From assembly GCA_034509925.1 (NCBI GenBank), contig CM067531.1:11087319-11151318 (forward strand): a stretch of 64,000 nucleotides of DNA, in the 5' to 3' direction. Under the pieces are notes generated by a model, which searched no databases, was not told the DNA's origin, and saw only the letters and a program-made list of their open reading frames with translations. Within the stretch, counting starts at the first letter, position 1. Each line of letters opens with the position of its first letter. The position numbers and the translations under genes are program-made. This document shows positions 12,301 to 24,300 of the stretch, piece after piece. This DNA comes from Hirudinaria manillensis (Eukaryota; Annelida; Clitellata; Hirudinida; Hirudinidae).

Positions 12301-14858
12301 AGAATCGTTTGAGTGTCGTGAAGTACCTCGGGGAAATGTACAACTTTAAAGTCATCGAATCTCACGTAATCTTCAAGACGTTGTATTCTTTCATCACGTT
12401 TGAAACCTCTTTGGATGGTAATTCTTTGTTTATTTATTTATTTGTTTGATTAATATTCTATTGCCTATATAATTTCTATAATTTGTATTATCATTTAATT
12501 AGAAGGATTTATAACAGATTAATTTAAACTATTTAATAATTGACATAATATTAACTAAACATTAAATTTACAGCATCCATTCCTTCACCTTTGGACCCTC
12601 CAGATTATTTGTTTCGCGTGAGACTCATCTGCATGCTTCTGGAAACCAGCGGCTGTTATTTCAATGCCGGACTGAGCAAGAGGAAACTCGATTGTTTCCT
12701 CGTGTACTTTCAGGTCGGGTTTTGTAGGGTCACGTACCCGTCCGTAGTACTCGTCGAGAGTCCTTGCTGAGTCTGGCTTTCTTTTAAAACAGAGATACTT
12801 CTGGTTCAAGAAAAGCAATCCTTTGTGGACGGACGAAATGCCCTTCCCGAAGGATGTTGACAATTTGGTGAACGATATTTTCCAGTTGTTAAGGCCTAAA
12901 ATGGTTCAATACAAGAGCTGGGAAGAGGCCAACAAAGCTGCTACTGATCTTGATGAAGAGTACAAAGCCAAAGTCGGTGAGTATACTGCTAATAGTAATA
13001 GTTAAATGATGAAAACTAGTACAGAAACCATATCTTTACCATGAAGTTATTCATTCAGTTTGTTAAATACTTCTCTGATCTTTGGAACAAATGCAAATAA
13101 TAATTATTTATTCTCATCAAAAACTGTTATTTATTTATTTAATATTAATTGCAAAATTTTAATTTGGCTGTTGTTCCTAATTTGGAGGAAATAGTTTGAA
13201 TTTCATTCAATAGAAATCATGCTTTAAATTAATGTGCACTTAAATTAGTGGTTAAATTATACAAGAATAATTTCTTATATTGTGTTGTAGTACAACTGCT
13301 AAAGGCAAACCAGAATGGTCCAAATCAAGAATTAGGTACTATCGTGGAATCAGAATCTGAGGATATGGGTAATGCAAACAATTTAGTTGTTTGTGTTTTA
13401 TTTGTTTTTTTACATGAAATGCTTTTAATGATAAACAGCAGATGATGATGCGGCAACCTTGAAGGGAAGTCAGGACAGTGAAATGGATTCAAATGGCATG
13501 AGTCCAAAAGTGAGTCTTTAGTAAAACTATTCGATTCTACGACGAAGTCTTTGATCCTTTCCAAGTTTTAATTACTTTACTAAAACCAATAATCAATAAC
13601 AAGGAATGCGGAGACACGGACAACGAAGCAATTGAACTCCAGGAGGGTGAAGACGGAGACGATGTAAAGTTTTTCTTTATTCTCCTCGTTCGGTACCCGA
13701 TTATCTGTTATTTTGACTTGAACTTCTGGTTTCAGACTTTATTTGTTCCTTGCAAACCTAAACTCATCAAATGTCAGGAAGATGACGATTTCCTAGCCGC
13801 ATTCGACAGGATGATGTCGGAGTCAATCCAGGTTAAAATTATTCTGACTAATAATTCTTATGCTTTCAGGCAAAAAACACAATTGATTAAAAATTGTATT
13901 TGAAAGAAATTGTATGTTTCATCCCAATTATTTCTTTTAAAAGTCAAGGCAGCAGGAAATCATCAAGACTCCTGCTGTCGAAATAGCCGTCCCGTTAGGA
14001 GCCAGGCAACAGACAAAGAGCAAAACCTTGGGTATTTACCTAAATTTATATTTAATGCCGGACCTTGTTTATAATTTTCTGCTCTTCAAATTTAGCTCCG
14101 AAATCAAGCGACGATAAAGGAGAAGAAGTCGCTATTCCATTCACTGTCCTCACGAGGAAAGGCAACAAGCCTCAGGTTTTATTTGTTTTAATTTCTTTCA
14201 AAGTTTGAACCAGATCTCTTAAATTGAAGAATTGCAATAATTATTATTTTTTTACAGCTCACCATATTGCCTGTGCCAACTACAGAAAAATTTGCAGCAA
14301 AGTTTAAAGAACAAAAGAAAGTCAGTATTTAATTTCAATAACTATTGGCCTGCCTGCAATACCAACAGGAGATCTGTTGCATGGCAAAAATATAATTCAC
14401 CTCATGAAAACATTTTAACTTTCTTTTTCAGTTTGAATTGGCAGAAAAGGAAAAAATGAAGAGAGTTGTGTTAGAGATCCATGAAAGGCAAGAGGAAGAG
14501 CATTATCAAGGTTTAGTAGGATGTTTGGATGTGATCTAAAAGGTCACAAGGTTTGGATGTGATCTAAAAGGTCACAATGTTTGGATGTGATCTAAAAGGT
14601 CACAATGTTTGGATGTGATCTAAAAGGTCACAATGTTTGGGTGTGATCTGAAAGGTCACAATGTTTGGTAGGATGTTTGGATGTGGTGTAAAAGGTCACA
14701 ATGTTGTCCTACTTTTTACTGAATGCAACATATTTTTTGCAACTACAGCTGAAATGTTGGCACAGCAACAACAGGCAACAACATTTAGAGAAAGAAGGGG
14801 AAATTTCCAACATCAGAGGGGAGCTCCTGATGCGGATGCAATATTCGGTTTCAAGTGA
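6057..14858 (+). CDS. UPF2: UPF2, nonsense-mediated mRNA decay factor (about 37 exons)
   Basis: UPF2 bridges UPF1 and the UPF3/exon-junction complex in nonsense-mediated decay. The product aligns along its whole length with animal UPF2: an N-terminal helix region (KQLKEFIAEVEEKIN), then three MIF4G repeats. Diagnostic blocks are NLTRYIGE and MSDVNCVLSICSLVHQRYSE (first repeat), LPNCINRDLVDK and MNFNTKANRRKLARTLY (second), and HHNIEMACAFLESCGRYLYR, YNCIHCCANLLSGL and KRKLDCFLVYFQRYF (third). An acidic linker and a UPF1-binding tail (ERQEEEHYQ, then RGAPDADAIFGFK) follow. First exons are 6057-6151, 6468-6531, 6672-6698, 6771-6855, 7108-7194, 7275-7355, 7431-7580 and 7657-7874; the last is about 14750-14858, ending in TGA. 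Introns are mostly 60-500 bp. An in-frame ATG at 5937 would add a hydrophobic stretch unlike UPF2, so ATG 6057 is preferred. All junctions checked keep frame, so the gene looks intact. Confidence 0.97.
9263..9500. repeat. ATT microsatellites in a UPF2 intron
   Basis: Long ATT/TTA runs interrupted by about 70 bp of unique sequence, inside the intron before the exon that begins near 9539. Similar tracts lie at about 9908-9982 and 10388-10412 in neighbouring UPF2 introns. Confidence 0.9.
14524..14703. repeat. 28-bp tandem array with internal palindrome in the last UPF2 intron
   Basis: Units of exactly 28 bp begin at 14524, 14552, 14580, 14608 and 14636. A sixth, diverged unit (14676-14703) follows a 12-bp spacer. 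Each unit contains GTGATCTAAAAGGTCAC, two nearly complementary 7-bp arms around AAA, so each can form a short hairpin. The array lies between the penultimate exon and the final exon near 14750. Confidence 0.95.
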
Positions 14859-15518
14859 TTAATCGACCTCTTTTCTTTTTTCATGATTTCTTTTTGAGAC
14901 TCTTAACGTAATTATTGATCCATTCCATTGAAGGCTGAAACAGCGCAGTTTTCCTTATTGCAGAAAGCGCTAATACCCTCCGAAGAGACAGCCATCTGGT
15001 ACATGGGGGTGGTTTCAAAACACCAGACAATTCGACGAACTGTGTGAGGGCTTCAAACACATTCGATAGGGGTGGATTCATTTTGATTGATGATGAAAAC
15101 AAAAGCAAGGATGTCAGATGCCTCTTACAGAAGAAACTCCATAATTCTTGCGACGAGCTATTTGTTGCAGTTTTGATTTTCTTTCATACTACGGCATAAA
15201 TAGGACGCTTTTTGTTTCACAATAAACAATGTCTTTCGTGGCATCGTCGGCGAATCGGCTTACAGGAAATAAACGGGAACGGACCTATCACGTCGTCCGA
15301 AAACGCTTTAGTATAAAAATCGGGTTAGGGACAAAACGGTCCATCAAATGCAAATTGTGACAGCTTCGACAGCAGAGATGTAAACACGTGAGGAGAACGG
15401 CATGGATACATGCTATGCGAGAAACTATGATCCCATTCCAAACGATTTAAGAGAGAAGCGGAATCCGAGAACATGATCGCAAATTTTCGCTCGAGATCGG
15501 TTAGTTGGTCGACCGAAA
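14859..15518. other. Convergent gap between UPF2 and ARIH2
   Basis: About 660 bp hold both 3' ends. Short open frames on the minus strand here have no homology and no splice context. The region is presumably 3' untranslated sequence for one or both genes. Confidence 0.6.
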
Positions 15519-18500
15519 TCATGCCTCCAAGAAATCTTTCACCAGGATCAGTCTTCTCTTTTCTGCAATGTCCATCTGATTTTCCAAATCCTTTGGAAAA
15601 TATACATTAAATGTATTATTAAATATTGAATCATATTTAGCAATAAATAAGCTACAAACCCCTCTGTCAGTTATTTCTGCTCTCTCTATTTTCCAAGACA
15701 GATTTTCTACCTCTGCTTCCAGCTGGGCTTGTTGGTATTCAAACTGCAAGCAATGTTTGTTTGGAAATGATACTAGGAAAAGCATACAATGTAAACATTC
15801 AATCAAATCAGGAAACAAGCTCAAATTAAATTAAAGACTTGTGAACACATATCCAGACTTTCCCATTTGACCCAAGCTTAACAAAGATCATTTGGTAGAA
15901 GTACTCATCAAAAACAATTTCAAAATGGATTTATTTGCAATAGACATGCATTAAGTTATTTGCCTATGCTCGGCACATCGAGTCAAAATGCACTGGAAAC
16001 CTATGGTTACGTTGAAATATTTACTTAATTTCTTGAGATCATGAAATAATAAATCAATAGCATAAGGAATAAGGAAAAGCACTGCAAATTGGATGCCTAC
16101 CAATTGCTTTCGAGAACCTTTTTCCAGGTAGTAAGCATAGGGATAGGTGTACTGGAGTGTATATCTACACTGAAAAATAAAGTTTGATTTAATTCAATTA
16201 TTAATTTTTATTAAAAACAATTAATTAACTTCTTAAATATTCTTATGTTGTCTTGGGACAGCAGTTCTCAACCTTTTCATTCCTGCGAACCCCTGGGAGA
16301 GATGCTTTATTGATCACAATGCGATTAACACACAATGTAATATTTCTGTTATAATGATTTATTATTTAGAAAATTGTGCCAGACTTTCATCTTTGCTTAT
16401 ATCCCAGCTCTTTCCTTCTCATCAAATTACTACTTTCATATCTTCTTTTTCAATCTCTCTTCAAGTTATCCAAAATAATATGTATTAATAATCCAAGCTT
16501 TTCTTATTGCATTTTCTTAATCCATTAATGACTTAACTAGAGAGTGTTTTTAAAGATTATTCAATGTTTAATTCAATTCCTGGCAAAAATAAAAGGTAAA
16601 GAAATACAGGAGTTGAATTCTACAAGTTCAGAATTGCTACCATAGGAAAAGATTAAAACATTAACATAATTTATCCTTAATCCTTGTTAAAGATGGATGG
16701 ATCACCTTTTTCAAAAGATCAGTTGCCCTCATAAGATATTGCCAATCGATCCAGGTTCCTGAACTCTTCATGACCTTGTCTTCAATCCTTTCCTTTATCT
16801 TTGAAACCGTCACCTCCTCCAGCTTCAAGCTCTTTGCATGGTTCTCCCACTGATGAATTAATGAATTAATTGTTGCATTCAAACGATGCATTAATAAAGC
16901 AAATCAATTTATAAAGTGCCACGGGAAAGGCATTAAATGGAACATTTATGTAAACATTTATGAACAATTTATGTTAAATTTTAAAGTAAAACTTACTCTT
17001 TCAAAATAGAATAGATATTTCTTCAGTGCCTCCCTTGCCTGAGCGTGAGCAGATTCGTTGCCAATGTTGGGATTCTCCTTGTACCGACTGCACTCGTAAT
17101 ATTCGCTGCCGTGAGACTTCCAATCTTAAGAAGAGGTTAAAACGACCAGAGTTTCATTCCAAATCAATGCCACTCGTGAAGAACATTATTTATTTTTAAA
17201 TGTTCAAGTAGTATAAATATAATATAATATATAATATATATAATAATATAATATAATATATATAATAATATAATATAATATATATAATAATATAATATAA
17301 TATATATAATAATATAATATATAATAAACTATTTATTGCTGTCTCCTTTCCTCCCTTGGTCTCACCCCTGTTCACAATCCATACCCTAATAAATTTGGCT
17401 AATCCTATTATTCCTAATAATATTAACAAATAAATGTATTTAAAAAAAAAACAAAACAAAAAAAACTCATCACTAACCTCCCAGACACATCCAGCAAAAA
17501 TCTTGCTTGCACTTAGAACATTGCATGTGGTTGCAACCACCATTTTTCTCAATGCACACGTGGCACTTTGGACACTTAAATATTAATAATTTTGAAATTA
17601 ACATAACGAATATAACTAGCAAAATAAATATAATCACAGCACTAACATCTTTGGTGTGAGCACTGATATAGTTGGCTGTTTCTGAATCGTCTGCACATTT
17701 GGTCAGCCATTTCTTGATCGTGTCGCAGTCTGTCGGAGCGTGATAGTCGATGCCGCACTTGAAACTAAAATTAATCGCACGTTACATTCATAAAGTTCGT
17801 GAATTTCAAATAAAATGAAATTTATTTTCTGGAAAAACCAGGCACAAAAACAATATGCTAATTTGGAATTCTCCAAATTCAAAGCAAGAACTAAGAACCA
17901 ACCAACCAGAACGATGTATTGCAGCAAGTACAAATCACTCTCTTGGCCTTCGATACTTTTGCCCGTACTACCACGGGGCAATTTGGACCCGGACAAAAGC
18001 GAAGTTCAGGATGGCTCTGCGGACCAACGTTGAATCCGAGTGAAGCAACCACAAATAAATGATTACATCAAAGTACCACAAATAATCACAAACAATCAGT
18101 ATTCATCCCAAAATCAATAAGAAAAATTTTATAAATATGAAAGTCCTTGAAATAATTCTCATTATTATGAGAAGTGAGTTTATAGATGTCATTTACAGAC
18201 ACCATGTCGTTCATTTTCATTATAAAAGTAATTAAAATATCATAATATTGCAAGGAACAAAACACGAAGACATGCTTCACTTATTAAACTCTTGAGAAGA
18301 AATGCATTTATAGCCTCAGCACCACCTCATGGCCACAGCAAAACTTATTAACAGTCAGCAAAATATTCTCGAAGCATAAACTTTACAAAATTTTGCACAA
18401 GACTATTCATTTGACGAAAAGCAATAAAGATTTATGTCTGAATTAATCTAATTAACTCGATTTGATCTCACAACCGCATAGAAAAAGAATAAATATGCAA

Positions 18501-19605
18501 TGAAAACCATTTTGAAAATGTTCCTTTTAAAGACTAGAAAATCATTTGAACATTTCAATCAGAGAATCAGTGTTTTCCAGAAAGTGTCTCACCTTGACAT
18601 GATCCTTGAAAGCATATTCCTGATATTTATCTCTTAAATTAGAGTTTGTTAGGATATTCTGCACAAAATCTTCAGGTACAAGAATGTTACATCCCTTTCC
18701 CATACATTCGATGGCTGAAAACATCAGAACCAATGCATTAAAAGTTTGAGCGACTGATTTAATAATAATAATTCAGATTTATTCAACATTATTTCTAAAT
18801 ATTATGCGACGAGCCATGGTTTTACTCAAACCTCTTTAAAAATGGCTTCCTTTCAACTCCCAAAATTCACAACCCAAAATAAGGACAATTGATTACCTGT
18901 TGAATGTCCATACTGAATTTGATAATGGAAATATGTCTGCCAGCATTCTGAACAGAAAGCATGGCCACATGAAAGACTATGGACACCTTCTGATGAGACC
19001 TTTTGCATGCAAACTGGACACATGAAATTGACAGAAAGTTTCTTTTCCTAAAAATATGTATCAAACCTTAAATAATTAATAACAATTTATCTTTAAGAGA
19101 TGTAATAAGACGTAATATGACTCTGGCAACTCAAACCTTACAGATCCATCTTTGCAAATAAAAGCATTCTTGGCATAATTATGATAGAATTAAGAATGAT
19201 ACCTGTACATTGTTGAGAGGATAAATTCGACAGTCAGACAACAGCTTCTTGGGATTTCTTTTGTGTTCTCTAACAATATCAAGCAGCATCCATTTCTGAG
19301 TGTGTAAGAGAACTTTAGCCAGAGCAGGTTGAACCTAAAACATGTTTAAATGAAGTGAAATGATCTTTTAACTCAGCCTAAAATTGAATGCTTACACTAA
19401 TGGCTTTACAAAGAGCCTCGACAGTTTCATTGAGCAATCTTTCTACATCTTCAACTCTTAGGATTTCATATTCGAATCTTTCAACATCATCGCCCGACAA
19501 AGGAATGGGATCACTTTCTTCAGCATCATGGTCATAATAGTGACGAAATGATTCTTCGTCTTCCATATCGTCATCACTCGATTCAAAAATTTCATTTTTG
19601 GACAT
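15519..19605 (-). CDS. ARIH2: Ariadne-2 (TRIAD1) RBR E3 ubiquitin ligase
   Basis: Multi-exon minus-strand gene. ATG is at 19603-19605 ([13 protein letters not shown]); an upstream in-frame TTG is not the start. The stop TGA reads from 15521-15519 after LVKDFLEA. Domains in order: an acidic N-terminus; a UBA-like region; RING1 (CPVCMQKV, then [11 protein letters not shown]); an IBR domain ([13 protein letters not shown], then [13 protein letters not shown]); RING2 ([20 protein letters not shown], then [15 protein letters not shown]); and the Ariadne domain ([45 protein letters not shown]). The catalytic RING2 cysteine in GGCNHM is present. [11 protein letters not shown]-type and YHAPTDC blocks match Ariadne-2 rather than Ariadne-1. 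RBR ligases take ubiquitin from E2 onto the RING2 cysteine; ARIH2 works with neddylated CUL5 complexes. Exon joins checked across the IBR and RING2 are in frame. The gene appears complete. Confidence 0.96.
16259..16300. mobile_element. hAT-like terminal sequence in an ARIH2 intron
   Basis: CAGCAGTTCTCAACCTTTTC at 16260-16279, followed by GAACCCCTGG, resembles the widespread hAT terminal inverted repeat that begins CAG-GGTTCTCAA. I did not find the matching inverted end, so its extent is unknown. Confidence 0.4.
17213..17330. repeat. TATAATA-type tandem array in an ARIH2 intron
   Basis: AT-only sequence made of TATATAATAATATAATATAA-like units, repeated about five times with variants. It lies between ARIH2 exons, next to the RING2 exon. 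Confidence 0.85.
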
Positions 19606-21357
19606 TTCGACAATACGAATGGAGGCTGACAATAATAATCGAGCTTTTAATTAATTTTCTACGGATATTTCAATAAAAATAGCAGCAGGCACAACAAATA
19701 TCTCCGACGAAGAAATATGCCCAGTCTCGCACAATTGAAAATAACAACCAACCAACCTATTTTATTGCGCTATTTTTTTAACGTTCTAATTAATTTCGTT
19801 AGTTAGTATATAATTCTAGTCAATAATTTAGGAACTGTTATGACTGCGATAGTTTGGGCACTCATAATTGGGCTTAATTTAATTCTTTTAACTATTATTA
19901 ATTTTATTCTTGAAAATAACACGGCTATTGATAGCAATGATTTTTAAATTTAAACCAGAGATTTAAAAGGATATTTCTTTTAATTATTAGTTTCCGATTA
20001 CCATGGTAATGCATTGATTAGAGGTTTGATGATAAAAGCTTCTGACATTCCAAAATATTTCTTAGCTGCGCTAAAAACGTGAAATTGTTTACATGAATTA
20101 TTACCAGCGGCATAGCTGCGTGGAATGGAAAGTACAGCTGGCACATTGTTCTGGGGCCCATGGCATTACCCCAGGAGAAATACAAACCAGCCAGGAATAC
20201 TGTTTAAAATTATCGTATTTGAAATTTAAAGTTTATTTTAAGTTAAAAGAATTAGAATGATACCAGAAACTCTGACTCTAAGATTGGAGGGGCCTGAGAC
20301 TCCAACTGAAGAATTTCTAGCTATAGTAAGGTCTGTATTCTCTGAGGAAGTTTAGGTAAAAACAAGATCTCTTTTTAGAGATCTTTTTAAGTTTCTAATA
20401 TTGAGTTATAATATTTTTTTTTTAAATGAATAATTTAATCAATAAATCTTTCTTGAACCGGCAAATTATTTGGTTGGGGTCGTCCGTAATTGCAGACACA
20501 TGCAAGAGTTTAGTAAAATATGGATTTCCGCACGAATTCAAGTCAAAAGCTGACTTTTGTGAACAAAGAGGGGGATTTATACCACTTAATATTTATATTT
20601 GTTACAATGAAATTCCTCCCCTTCCCCCCGAAAATCTAAAATGCTCTCAGGATCAATTGGCCTGAAAGAAACGCTGGCCACTCCTACCTCCAGAGATGGA
20701 ACCGGGTCAGGATTTTAGACCCTTGATCCGACCCGACCGATGGATATTGACTCGATTTTGACGCAATTCGATCCGACTCGACTGATGGGTATTTTGAGAC
20801 AATGCAATGGCTCGATGGCAATTTCAGAAAACCCAAATCGTATACTCTAACTTCTATTTACAAACACTAGGACAATCGAATTCAACAAAATTAAAATAAA
20901 ATTTATTGATAACGAGTCATAAAAGGTTAAACATTTGAAACATATCTTTTCTGTCAAATATTTCCGCTCCGTTGCATTTCATTGCAGATTTTATTTCGTC
21001 CTATGACGTCAATTTGAAACTTAAAAGCTATATTCGGTTGAAACTTTCTTTATGAAAATGTTTATCTTAACTTGGGGAGTGATCTAAATTATGTAACGTC
21101 AGTAGTTTTGTGTTCATTAAGAAAAATCAGTTTATATTGACCTACCATCTCTTCTTATTCAATAACGCTATGAACATTGCAAATTACTTTTTTTGCTTTT
21201 TATAAAATGTGTTATGAAAGTGAATATCTGAAAACTGCGACTGAAATTAATACTTAACATAATTTTATAAAATATCAAGACGAGAGATCTCTGTGTTTAA
21301 TAACATATCATAAACAAATTGCAGAATAAAACACAATTCCAATTGCTCAGCTCAGCG
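19606..21357. other. Intergenic region between ARIH2 and the first VWDE-like gene
   Basis: The two genes are divergent, so their promoters should lie here. Apart from the dispersed repeat at 20288-20490 and an imperfect 24-bp duplication near 20728-20792 (GATCCGACCCGACCGATGG and GATCCGACTCGACTGATGG), I see no gene or RNA. Confidence 0.6.
20288..20490. repeat. Dispersed repeat, copy 2
   Basis: Second copy of the element at 4825-5050, sharing GAGACTCCAACTGAAGAATT, AAGATCTC and TTTCTTGAAC..GCAAA blocks in the same order. About 60 bp beyond it, at about 20547-20568, GCTGACTTTTGTGAACAAA recurs with one mismatch near 48700. Confidence 0.7.
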
Positions 21358-24300
21358 ATGTCTGGAGTCCATCGAACAACAATTACGTTCTACCTCGTGC
21401 TTAATTTCTGTCGGATCGTGGTTGCCGCTGGTTCGTTGATTTCATTTTATAAACTTTCCTTTACTGCTGACGAGAATGAGAAACGACAGCTCCCCTAAAC
21501 CTAACCCTAACCCAGCTTTTAATCTATTAATGAAATTAAATCCTTAATTTTTATTTTAATTAACATTACTTAGATTGTTCACTGTATTAAAGTATATTAT
21601 ATAGGATAATAATTCTCAAATAAATCGACGTTTTACAAAGAAAAAGCATGAATTGATACTGATTAATATATCTTTTTATATGATTTTATAGTCGATATTC
21701 TTCTACTTAATGAATTAAAATCTTGCTCAATCTCGACGTAGTTTTCTACAAAAACTAATTCCTTCTCAGATTTGCCTAAAATTGTTTCATTGCAAATCGG
21801 CTCTCCGTACATTTCTGCCTCAAAAATGATCGGAAATTTCAAAGCCACGACGTTTTCAATTGATTGTTTAATATTTGGTGAGACGACTGACGAAAAGATA
21901 ACCGCCGAAACAACATTTTTGATAAATAAAAAGGTCATAACAACATTCAAAGATGATTACCCTCTCGACAAAGTACCCTTACCCGAGTCTAATCTCAGAG
22001 AAAAAATCGGAAATAACGTTAAGTTTTACTTGAATTTTAGAAGATATATTAACGTATTATTGCTTATTAACGTCAAACTCTTTTAAAATTATCAACAGTT
22101 AACATGCCAAGTCGTACTGCAACATTCTGACGGGAGAATATCGGAGGCCTACGAAAGTGCTCCCTACTTTCTCGGAGTCTACGCTGTGGTACAGAGGGCT
22201 GTTTCATTTTTCTTTTCTTTTTCTTAAATGTCGGCCATCACGATACGCCATGAGAATTAATAACATAGTTAATAAATTATAATAAATAATTAATATTATA
22301 ATAAATAATTAATACTATAATAAATAATTAATATTATAATAAATTGTCAATTTGAAGGATTCAAACGGCATTCCCATAAAGGAAGTGGAAGTAAAACAAG
22401 GAGAAAAATTTTCATTTTCTTTGAGAAGCACTTTCCCTTTCACCACAGGGCATTGCATGGACGCCAAGAATTGCTTGGTCACAAAAGCAATGTTCGATTT
22501 GCTTCACATCAAGACCGGTGTCGTAAAAACCCATTGTCGTTTGATCTTCACCGCTCTCAACGATAGTTTAACTTACGAATCGAGCACTGTCAATATAGCT
22601 GCCCTCGTGACCCCGGGCGTTGAAGAAAGTACCCATCTGCTGGAATTTAGACAATATAAAAGCGTTTTTAGGAACATATTGATTCAGCACTATCAGATTC
22701 CTCCGATAACGGTAAATCGACTTAAAAGACCGTTTATTATTTCGATTGCGAAGGTGTCAAATGTGCTTAAATGGAAAATTCTAAACCATACGTTTGAATT
22801 AAAGGTGCGTGTGGTGGATAATGTCAAGCAGAATTCGTGCCATTCTCATGGTGACCCTCATTTCGTAACATTTAAGTAAGTCCTTTCAATTAGATTTTAT
22901 TTCATTTTATTAATATATAAAGAAAATAAACACCACAGCAACATCAAATTCTACTTCTACCGTACAAATCTTCATCAAAACAGTCACTGCCCAGCAGTGC
23001 TTTTGTATTTTTCGAATTGTTGAAATATCAAATCATTTCCATAAAATCGCCTGTCTTAATAATCACTGGGATAAGAACGAAGGCGTAGACTAAACAGATA
23101 CACGAATAACTGACACCCGAAACAACATGGATTGCTCCTTCATCGCAACAGTTCCAGATTCTAATAATTTTTTTTTGTAAGAGACTTTTAGAAGCTCTTT
23201 CACTAATTCCGATTTACTTGATTTATAGATTTGTATCTAACCATACAAAATGCTTGCACAAGACACAGTATGGCAAGAATAGTATACAATACATATTGAT
23301 CCAATCAATTGAACAGGCGAGATCGGCGAAAAAGAAGTCATGTTTAGAACACAACGTGGTTGTATGCACGTGTGGAAAATAGAATCTTACTGTTTTATCA
23401 TTTGCAATCTCAAGCAATCACAGAATATATTTAATCTCGAAGTTCATCAAATGTAAATGAACCATTTTTTAACATCATGTCGAGCTGAGACTTTTGAGAT
23501 CGGTCTGGAGACTGGAGACAGGCTAAGGCCTGTCATTAGAGGTCACGTAAAAGAGAGTTGAGTCAAAAGAAGAACAAAAACACAGAAAAGATCATTGAAT
23601 GTCCTTCTTAATTTTATAAGAAATTCATCTGAGTGGTTGTAATTTATGTAATTTATGAAGAAAATTGCTTAAATGTAACGAATTCCTCATAGAAATAACA
23701 TCGAATCGAATCTATTGATGACATCTGCCAATCTGTTGTAATTTGTTTATAATTTGTATAGCGATGTGAGATTCGACAACTATTTTGTTGGAGACTTTGA
23801 TATGCTATCAACGAAGCACAGGACGTTTCAGGTGATATTTAATATGGCCGATTAGAATTAAATAATTTCTTTAACCAAATAATATCTTGTGATTTGTTGT
23901 CTAAAAGGAAAGCTTATATTATTATTATCTTAAATAAATTAAGAACTTTAACGTGATTTTGGATAGCGAATGCTTGCATCGGTTATTTTTAGTAGGTCGA
24001 ACCAATTCGTACTAAATGCCGCACAAAATTTGTTACAACGCTTTCAAGTCTCGTAAGTCTTCGTAAGTATTATAGAGAAAGGCTTTGAAGATTGGGTCTC
24101 ATCGAGTCAGAATAGATTAAAGTATAACATTGAGGAATTAAAGTATCGCAACTAATTTGCTTCAAATACGCTATGAAGGAGCGCATCGCAGTAGGAGCTG
24201 GGGATCGCTGTTCTATTCGGTCTCGTAATTGTAGCTTCAATCGTAGCTTCAATCATAAAATGGATGTTAAAAGATTAATATAAGTTCTTCGATCATTGAC

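Noticed and set aside
14545-14700. Nuclear-receptor response element
   Set aside because: The half-sites are everted with one mismatch and repeat as part of a minisatellite; no evidence of function, kept only as a remark.
14524-14703. CRISPR-like array of 28-bp repeats
   Set aside because: Units are contiguous without spacers and lie in an animal gene intron.
15325-15522. Minus-strand open frame after the ARIH2 stop
   Set aside because: Different frame, no homology; most likely 3' untranslated sequence.
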